Assembly (NCBI GenBank): GCA_002378585.1 | Contig: DFSJ01000035.1 | Coordinates: 11,782 to 23,896 of the forward strand | DNA from: Flavobacteriaceae bacterium UBA3440 | Lineage (GTDB): Bacteria; Bacteroidota; Bacteroidia; Flavobacteriales; Flavobacteriaceae | Direction of reading: 5' to 3' | Length of the DNA: 12,115 nt | Shown here: one piece after another, positions 7,789-12,115 of the stretch | Layout of the letters: each line of letters opens with the position of its first letter | Numbering within the stretch: position 1 is the first letter of the stretch | Translations under genes and position numbers: made by a program | The notes under the pieces: generated by a model | The model's database searches: none | Told to the model about the DNA's origin: nothing | Seen by the model: the letters and a program-made list of their open reading frames with translations, nothing else

Positions 7789-9354
7789 CTACTTGGCCAC
7801 GTTTACTGCACGAGTCTCTCGAATTACAGTAACCTTTACCTGACCAGGATAAGTCATGTCTGTCTGGATTTTTTGAGAGATTTCGAAAGACATCTCCATG
7901 GCTTGCTCATCGCTGACTTTTTCGCTTTCAACGATAACCCGTAATTCTCTACCGGCCTGGATCGCATAGGCTTTTTGCACACCCTTAAACCCAAAAGCAA
8001 TATCTTCAAGATCTTTAAGTCTTTGGATATATGAATCGAGGACTTGTCGTCGCGCTCCTGGACGTGCCCCACTAATAGCGTCACAAACCTGAACTATTGG
8101 GGCGATAAGTGTTTTCATTTCAATCTCATCGTGGTGGGCACCAATGGCATTGCAAATGTCAGGCTTTTCGCCATATTTTTCAGCCCACTGCATACCCAGA
8201 ATGGCGTGTGGCGTTTCTGCATCAGCCTCGCTGTGCGGTACTTTTCCTATATCGTGTAAAAGCCCAGCTCGTTTGGCCAGTTTAGCGTTAATGCCTAATT
8301 CAGCAGCCATGACCCCGCAAAGCTTAGCTACTTCTCTAGAGTGTTGTAGTAAGTTTTGCCCATAAGAAGATCGATACTTCATGCGTCCGACAGCCTTGAT
8401 TAACTCCGGGTGCAATCCGTGGATACCCAAATCAATAACCGTTCGCTTTCCCACTTCAGCAATTTCTTCTTCAATCTGCTTTTCCGTCTTTTTAACCACC
8501 TCTTCAATGCGGGCTGGGTGGATCCTTCCATCAGTAACTAATCGGTGAAGTGAGAGACGAGCAATCTCTCTGCGCACTGAATCAAAACAGGAAAGGATAA
8601 TGGCATCAGGTGTATCATCTACAATAATTTCTACCCCAGTGGCTGCTTCTATGGCACGGATATTTCTACCCTCCCTACCAATGATTCTACCTTTAACATC
8701 ATCAGATTCAAGATTGAAGACCGAAACACAATTTTCAACTGCCTCCTCCGTTCCGATGCGTTGAATGGTGTTGATGACAATCTTTTTGGCCTCTTGTTGA
8801 GCTGTCAGCTTGGCCTCTTCCATCGCTGTTTGCATATAAGCCATAGCGCCTGTTTTGGCTTCTTCTTTCAAAGTAGTCATCAACTGTTCTTTAGCATCCT
8901 GGGCGGATAAGCCAGAAATCACCTCAAGTTGTTGGACTTGATTTTTGTGAAGACGATCCACCTCAGTTTGCTTTTTATCTAATAATTCCGATTTTTGAGC
9001 CACTTCTTGAAGCTGACGCTCTAACTGATCAGAAAGCTTTTTGTTTTGGGCCAGCTCAGCGCTAACCTGAGACTCCTTATCTCTGGTTCTCTTTTCCGCT
9101 TCAGCAATTTTCTTGTCTTTTTGTACTATGTGTTGCTCATGCTCTGCCTTGAGCTCTAGAAACTTTTCTTTTGCTTGAAAGATTTTGTCTTTCTTGATGT
9201 TTTCTGCTTCTACTTTAGCGTTTTTAATGATGTCCAAGGCCTCTTTTCTGGCGCTGGCTATAGTTTTCGATGCCTTGCCTTTTTCCATGATTTTAGCGGC
9301 GCCAAAACCAAGAATTGACATCAGTGCTCCGATGATCCATGGGGTTATTTCCAT
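7789..9354 (-). CDS. rny: Ribonuclease Y
   Basis: RNase Y is a membrane-anchored endoribonuclease that starts mRNA decay. The 521-residue protein has the full architecture: an N-terminal membrane helix (about 5-20, [17 protein letters not shown]), a long charged coiled coil (about 25-195), a KH RNA-binding domain with [10 protein letters not shown] at 222-231, and a metal-dependent HD domain with QHSREV (H338), the GLLHDIGK pair H367-D368 and AHHDE around 407-410. It ends in the conserved [17 protein letters not shown] chose the ATG at 9354, which gives the expected MEITPW membrane anchor and family length. A longer in-frame start at 9468 would lie within the upstream structured RNA and is rejected. 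No ribosome-binding site is evident. No promoter fits in the 23 nt between the upstream terminator and this start, so expression probably uses read-through or a promoter inside the RNA region. Confidence 0.96.
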   Translation of the reverse strand: MEITPWIIGALMSILGFGAAKIMEKGKASKTIASARKEALDIIKNAKVEAENIKKDKIFQAKEKFLELKAEHEQHIVQKDKKIAEAEKRTRDKESQVSAELAQNKKLSDQLERQLQEVAQKSELLDKKQTEVDRLHKNQVQQLEVISGLSAQDAKEQLMTTLKEEAKTGAMAYMQTAMEEAKLTAQQEAKKIVINTIQRIGTEEAVENCVSVFNLESDDVKGRIIGREGRNIRAIEAATGVEIIVDDTPDAIILSCFDSVRREIARLSLHRLVTDGRIHPARIEEVVKKTEKQIEEEIAEVGKRTVIDLGIHGLHPELIKAVGRMKYRSSYGQNLLQHSREVAKLCGVMAAELGINAKLAKRAGLLHDIGKVPHSEADAETPHAILGMQWAEKYGEKPDICNAIGAHHDEIEMKTLIAPIVQVCDAISGARPGARRQVLDSYIQRLKDLEDIAFGFKGVQKAYAIQAGRELRVIVESEKVSDEQAMEMSFEISQKIQTDMTYPGQVKVTVIRETRAVNVAK

Positions 9355-9377
9355 TATTTGTCTGTTTAAATTAAAAT

Positions 9378-9402
9378 AAAAAAACCCACACTGGTTGGGT
9401 TT
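9378..9402 (-). terminator. Intrinsic terminator at the 3' end of the zapA-rny intergenic RNA
   Basis: On the minus strand AAACCCA (9402-9396) pairs with TGGGTTT (9388-9382) around a 7-nt loop. The T-run begins inside the 3' arm and covers 9384-9378, then continues as A and TTTT. It sits just upstream of rny, where a terminator makes sense only if a separate transcript ends there. The T-rich 3' side overlaps the outer closing helix of the RNA, so the two pairings compete. Confidence 0.75.
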
Positions 9403-9537
9403 GTACAAACTCCAAAAAAACAGGTATAAGGCTAACAGTATATTCGAGTTTCCTTGACGTGAAGGCATGCTCTAGGATACTGACTCACCCCTCGAATTCA
9501 TTCGTGTTGAGTTTGTCAAAAATTGACCAATGTGGGC
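9378..9537 (-). ncRNA. ssrS: Structured RNA between zapA and rny, candidate 6S RNA
   Basis: The minus-strand transcript of about 160 nt folds so that its two ends meet. Outer helix: 9537-9526 with 9384-9395, 12 pairs including two G-U. After a 6x5-nt internal loop comes a second helix: TTG plus ACAAACTC (9519-9509) with GAGTTTGT, a bulged A and CAA (9412-9401). A wide asymmetric bubble follows, 11 nt on the 5' side and 29 nt on the 3' side, and then an inner arm closed by ATTCGAG (9497-9491) with CTCGAAT (9448-9442). That arm holds smaller stems GTGAG/TTCAC and GTAT/ATGC. A long closing stem, a large central bubble and a terminal arm are the hallmarks of 6S RNA, which mimics an open promoter and binds RNA polymerase. 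The zapA-ssrS neighbourhood also occurs in E. coli, and a Bacteroidota 6S class (6S-Flavo) is known. A leader element controlling rny is the alternative. No clear promoter was found. Confidence 0.65.
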
Positions 9538-9558
9538 AGAATCTTGATAAAGAACGTT

Positions 9559-9849
9559 TTAGCCGATAGCTTCAGCAATGAGGTCATCCAATCGTGTTAG
9601 TCGTCGCGAAAGTTCCTCTGATTCAGTAGAATCTTGAAGCACTTTTTGCTCAACTTTAGAAGCGAAATGCAAGGCACACATGGCCAATACATCTTGTTTA
9701 TCTCGCACGGCGTAGTTCTGTTCAAAGCTTTTTGTCATGAGCTCTATTTGCTTGGCGGCTTTGCGCAAACCTTCTTCCTGTCTAGGATCGATGGTGAGCG
9801 GATAAACCCGATCAGCTATGGAGATTTTTATTTTTAGTTTCTCCGACAT
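9559..9849 (-). CDS. zapA: Cell division protein ZapA
   Basis: ZapA is a small cytoplasmic protein that binds FtsZ and promotes bundling of its filaments in the Z ring. This 96-residue protein has the usual form: an N-terminal beta-rich head (KLKIKISIADRVYPLTI, with the short turn before R) followed by RQEEGLRKAAKQIELM, and a central helix with VLAMCALHFASKVEQ (about 54-68) that leads into a C-terminal coiled coil ending in RLDDLIAEAIG. Its start lies 2 nt after the stop of the upstream coiled-coil gene, so the two form an operon. The structured RNA follows 22 nt after its stop codon. The head and LAMCALHFA-type helix make the assignment secure despite low overall conservation in the family. 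Confidence 0.9.
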   Translation of the reverse strand: MSEKLKIKISIADRVYPLTIDPRQEEGLRKAAKQIELMTKSFEQNYAVRDKQDVLAMCALHFASKVEQKVLQDSTESEELSRRLTRLDDLIAEAIG

Positions 9850-9851
9850 TA

Positions 9852-10142
9852 CTACACAGAGAGTGCACCTATACAGCGGTCCAACTCTTTTATTAGGGTG
9901 TTCATTTTCTGTTTGGCATCGGTCGTGTTTTGATCACTGCCGAGCACGCTGCGGGCCATTTGAAGTGCTTGAACTTGATGTTCCAGCTGTGATTGTTGTC
10001 GTTGGTACGCTTCAAGCGCTGCTTGAAGGTTAGATCTTTGGGCATTCAAGTCAGCTACTTCTTCTGTCAGTTGATGGTTTCTGTCCAACAACTGATGTAC
10101 TTTTTGCTCTAAACCTGCAACGATGGCAATCATTTCGCTCAT
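9852..10142 (-). CDS. Short coiled-coil protein upstream of zapA (possible ZapB-like partner)
   Basis: This 96-residue protein is nearly all helix. Heptad-like hydrophobic spacing runs from about residue 5 to 70 (LEQKVHQLLDRNHQLTEEV, LNAQRSNLQAALEAY, LEHQVQALQMA). A C-terminal helix, MNTLIKELDRCIGAL, follows a polar hinge. There is no signal peptide or membrane segment. It stops 2 nt before zapA, and I recall a similar small gene at this place in many Bacteroidota. Size, coiled-coil nature and linkage suggest a division-related partner comparable to ZapB, but this is inference; no diagnostic motif is visible. I chose the ATG at 10142 over the one at 10178 because the longer form would begin upstream of the predicted transcription start and its added 12 residues do not resemble a coiled coil. 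Confidence 0.78.
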   Translation of the reverse strand: MSEMIAIVAGLEQKVHQLLDRNHQLTEEVADLNAQRSNLQAALEAYQRQQSQLEHQVQALQMARSVLGSDQNTTDAKQKMNTLIKELDRCIGALSV

Positions 10143-10165
10143 TTCGCAAACAACATGCTTATTTA

Positions 10166-10173
10166 CAAAATTA
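10166..10173 (-). promoter_or_regulatory. Candidate -7 element of the coiled-coil/zapA operon
   Basis: The minus strand reads TAATTTTG here, a perfect match to the Bacteroidota -7 box TAnnTTTG. Transcription would begin near 10160 and leave a leader of about 17 nt before the ATG at 10142. No TTG occurs at the usual 17-23 nt upstream; the nearest one is only about 12 nt away, so the promoter is incomplete by consensus. Confidence 0.42.
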
Positions 10174-10223
10174 GTCATTTAATGGCAAAAAAGTATCATT
10201 CTTCTTTTATAATTTTAAAGCAT

Positions 10224-11903
10224 ATGCGGTTACCTGTAATTATCCTGTGGCTAGGAATATTCCTAGTAGCAAAAAATGCTCATGCCACGCAGACATCATA
10301 CGATACGATCATTCCTCCCATGGATATTCCCTTGGTTTTGGCGGGTAATTTTGCCGAATTAAGAAACAACCACTTCCACGCTGGCTTGGATATTAAAACC
10401 CAACAAAGAGAGGGCATTCCTGTTCGAGCCGTGTTGGGAGGCTATGTGTCTAGAATAAAGGTTAGTCCCTGGGGATATGGAAAGGTGATTTACATCACAC
10501 ATCCCAACCAAACAACTACGGTATACGCTCACTTACAAAAATTTTCTGGCCCCATTGAAAAATACGTGTACGAGCAACAATACACTGCTGAATCTTTTGA
10601 AATTGAACGCTTCCTCACTCCGGAACAGCTGCCTGTAACACAAGGTATGATCATCGGCCTCAGCGGGAATACGGGAAGTTCTGCTGCTCCCCACTTGCAT
10701 TTTGAAATTCGAGATACTCCAAGCGCTGATCCGCTCAACCCGGCTGAGCTGGGAATTCGAGTCAATGATCACACTCCTCCCATGATTCAGCAACTTTGGC
10801 TCTATGAACCATGGAACAACCTGGACAAAATCAAAAAAAAACAAATTCCTATGCAACTTCCCCAACAAGGCTCATGGACAACATCGGAAGTGCGCATCAG
10901 CGGTCCAGCTGCATTAGGGTTGGTTGGATTTGACAGGCAAGAAGGCGCTGCCAACAGAAATGGGATTTATGGATACCGAGTGAAACTAGGAAATCGAGTG
11001 CTGTATGAAAAAACTCATCAAAGGTTTTCTTTTAGCGATGACGCTCAATTCAATTACTTGATTGACTACCCCCAATACCAAAAAACCAGATCAATGGTTC
11101 GTTGGTTATTTGCCCCAAACGATCAGAAACAGGGTTGGTTTACCCTAGCGATCAACCAAAGAGACACCATTCACCTCGAGGTTTGGGACCTAAACGGAAA
11201 CATGACGCACGGTAAAATTCCTGTATTAGGCACCGTTGCTGAACACGGTATTTCACCTCCATGGGTAGATGCAACCACGCAAAAAGGACACGAGATCATC
11301 CATCCAGATCGCCCATGGCAGTATCAGTCAGGGTCCTGGCAAATCAATATTCCTCCAAATGCACTATACGAAAAAGCTGAACTCTTTGTCGGTGAGAAAA
11401 AATCGGGTATTCAAATTGGCAACCCTCAGATACCCTTGACAAAATCACTATCTATCACCAAAAAAATGGACTCTATTCCCGAGGAAAAAAAGAGATTTGC
11501 CACACTCATACGCACCACCGATAAAGGGGGACGTGTTTTTATTCCCACTACAAAAAAAAACAACGAACTAATCGCATGGACAAAAACATTCGGGACCTAT
11601 CAAGTTGGTTTTGATTCCATCGCCCCCAGTATTCAACCAAAAAATTTCGTGCGCCAACAAAAGCTACCCTATTTTAATTTTCTGACATTTAAAATCAGTG
11701 ACATGGGAAGTGGCATTCAATCCTATCGAGGCACTATCAACGGTCAATGGATGTTGTTGGAATATGAGCCCAAAAAAGCACAACTAACGTATAAAGCAGA
11801 TCATTTAGTTGATGCGGCAGGTACTTATGAAATAGCCGTCGAAGTCATGGATGAAGTAGGCAACAAAACAGTTTTTTCTACACAAATAACCAAAACAAAA
11901 TAA
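10224..11903 (+). CDS. Secreted M23 family metallopeptidase (LytM-type)
   Basis: This is a zinc-dependent endopeptidase of the M23/LytM family, expected to cleave peptidoglycan cross-bridges or act as an envelope regulator. From the ATG at 10224 it has 559 residues. The first 21 form a typical signal peptide ending in NAHA before TQTSY. The catalytic domain has NHFHAGLD with zinc ligands H52 and D56, a YAHL motif with H103, and PHLHFEIRD with H157 and H159, so all active-site residues are present. An insertion of about 20-25 residues (KYVYEQQYTAESFEIERF) between YAHL and the HLH motif fits the Bacteroidota FAELR-type subgroup. The remaining 370 or so residues are beta-rich, with an Ig-like DEVGNKT ending. 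An in-frame ATG at 10182 would add 14 residues before the signal peptide and remains possible. The gene converges on the cysteine desulfurase gene with an 11-nt gap and no visible terminator. Confidence 0.92.
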   Translation: MRLPVIILWLGIFLVAKNAHATQTSYDTIIPPMDIPLVLAGNFAELRNNHFHAGLDIKTQQREGIPVRAVLGGYVSRIKVSPWGYGKVIYITHPNQTTTVYAHLQKFSGPIEKYVYEQQYTAESFEIERFLTPEQLPVTQGMIIGLSGNTGSSAAPHLHFEIRDTPSADPLNPAELGIRVNDHTPPMIQQLWLYEPWNNLDKIKKKQIPMQLPQQGSWTTSEVRISGPAALGLVGFDRQEGAANRNGIYGYRVKLGNRVLYEKTHQRFSFSDDAQFNYLIDYPQYQKTRSMVRWLFAPNDQKQGWFTLAINQRDTIHLEVWDLNGNMTHGKIPVLGTVAEHGISPPWVDATTQKGHEIIHPDRPWQYQSGSWQINIPPNALYEKAELFVGEKKSGIQIGNPQIPLTKSLSITKKMDSIPEEKKRFATLIRTTDKGGRVFIPTTKKNNELIAWTKTFGTYQVGFDSIAPSIQPKNFVRQQKLPYFNFLTFKISDMGSGIQSYRGTINGQWMLLEYEPKKAQLTYKADHLVDAAGTYEIAVEVMDEVGNKTVFSTQITKTK

Positions 11904-11914
11904 CCATAACCCCC

Positions 11915-12115
11915 CTATTTGCCTATAAGAGCACATAGCTGATTCACTGCGTAATCAATCTCTTCCGCTTGATTGGTATGCGCTAATGAAAAACGAATGG
12001 CGTTGGCGGCTCTTGAGGTATCTGACAACAATTCAGTGAGTACATGAGACGCCTGAGAACTACCCGATTGACAAGCGGATCCCTTGGAGCAAGCGATTCC
12101 TTGCATATCCAGCTG
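11915..12115 (-). CDS. Cysteine desulfurase, C-terminal part (5' end outside window)
   Basis: Only the last 66 residues are visible; the frame stays open to the window edge. Cysteine desulfurases (NifS/IscS family) use PLP to take sulfur from L-cysteine as an enzyme-bound persulfide for iron-sulfur clusters, thionucleosides and cofactors. The visible stretch contains the active-site loop GIACSKGSACQSGSSQASHV, where the Cys of SAC aligns with the persulfide-forming Cys of IscS (SGSACTS). It is followed by the VLTELLSDTSRAANAIRFSL segment, matching the family's R-x-S-(L/F) region, and a C-terminal helix EIDYAVNQLCALI. An additional Cys precedes the loop. Whether it belongs to an iron-sulfur (isc/nif) or other pathway cannot be judged from this fragment. 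It ends 11 nt from the convergent M23 gene. Confidence 0.92.
   Translation of the reverse strand, partial: QLDMQGIACSKGSACQSGSSQASHVLTELLSDTSRAANAIRFSLAHTNQAEEIDYAVNQLCALIGK

Noticed and set aside
8044..8365. Two overlapping plus-strand open frames opposite rny
   Set aside because: They are low-complexity translations antisense to the conserved KH/HD region of rny, with no recognisable protein features.
9355..9468. N-terminal extension of RNase Y starting at the ATG at 9468
   Set aside because: It would run through the structured RNA and its terminator and would place 38 non-conserved residues before the membrane anchor. The ATG at 9354 gives the usual family length.
9517..9524. Minus-strand AATTTTTG resembling a -7 promoter box for the RNA or rny
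   Set aside because: It lacks the first T, has no TTG at the right distance upstream, and would start transcription inside the closing helix.
9634..10033. Plus-strand open frames opposite zapA and the coiled-coil gene
   Set aside because: They lie antisense to well-supported genes, have no family features, and overlap each other.
10210..10217. Plus-strand TAATTTTA as a promoter -7 box for the M23 gene
   Set aside because: It lacks the final G and an upstream TTG at the right distance, and would put the transcript start on the chosen start codon.
10833..11560. Two nine-A runs (10833-10841 and 11552-11560) in the M23 gene as possible phase-variation tracts
   Set aside because: A-runs of this size are common in the Lys-rich codons of this genome, the gene is intact, and nothing else suggests contingency expression.
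1..12115. Mobile elements, CRISPR arrays, defence systems, tRNA genes or signs of recent transfer
   Set aside because: No transposase, spaced direct repeats, cloverleaf sequences or compositional break were seen; every coding region is a typical chromosomal gene.

Overview
The window looks like a chromosomal housekeeping segment from a member of Bacteroidota, most likely order Flavobacteriales. The grounds are gene content (OstA-like LPS-export protein, a conserved 460-residue TPR protein, two adjacent DUF368 membrane proteins, a DUF349 protein, RNase Y, ZapA, a FAELR-type M23 peptidase), the lack of clear Shine-Dalgarno sequences, and promoter-like elements of the Bacteroidota type (TTG, about 19 nt, TAnnTTTG). 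Family assignments rest on sequence motifs and remembered homologues, because no search was run. There are no mobile elements, CRISPR arrays, tRNA or rRNA genes, and no stretch over 300 bases lacks a gene.

Layout. Bases 1-1841 (+) hold the 3' part of an OstA/LptA-like gene, coupled by an ATGA overlap to a class III PLP aminotransferase. Bases 1871-5953 (+) form a tight cluster behind a candidate promoter: TPR protein, DUF368 protein 1, DUF368 protein 2 and aroE, with junctions of 8 bp, 1 bp and a 20-bp overlap. Bases 5992-7741 (+) hold a four-repeat DUF349 protein with its own weak candidate promoter. A perfectly symmetric bidirectional terminator at 7741-7769 separates it from the convergent gene rny. 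Bases 7789-10142 (-) read, in transcription order, a short coiled-coil protein, zapA, a structured non-coding RNA and rny. Bases 10224-11903 (+) encode a secreted M23 metallopeptidase, divergent from the coiled-coil gene. It converges on the C-terminal end of a cysteine desulfurase (11915-12115, -), which is cut by the window edge.

How the parts relate. Several genes concern the envelope and division: LPS transport (OstA-like), recycling of the undecaprenyl-phosphate carrier (DUF368/PopT family), Z-ring assembly (ZapA and its coiled-coil neighbour) and peptidoglycan remodelling (M23). RNase Y handles mRNA turnover and AroE handles aromatic precursor synthesis.

The most interesting element is the 204-bp gap between zapA and rny. 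On the minus strand it encodes an RNA of about 160 nt whose ends pair through two successive helices, followed by a U-tract. Shape, size and position next to zapA suggest 6S RNA. Its terminator ends only 23 nt before the rny start codon, so rny probably depends on read-through or on a promoter inside the RNA region.
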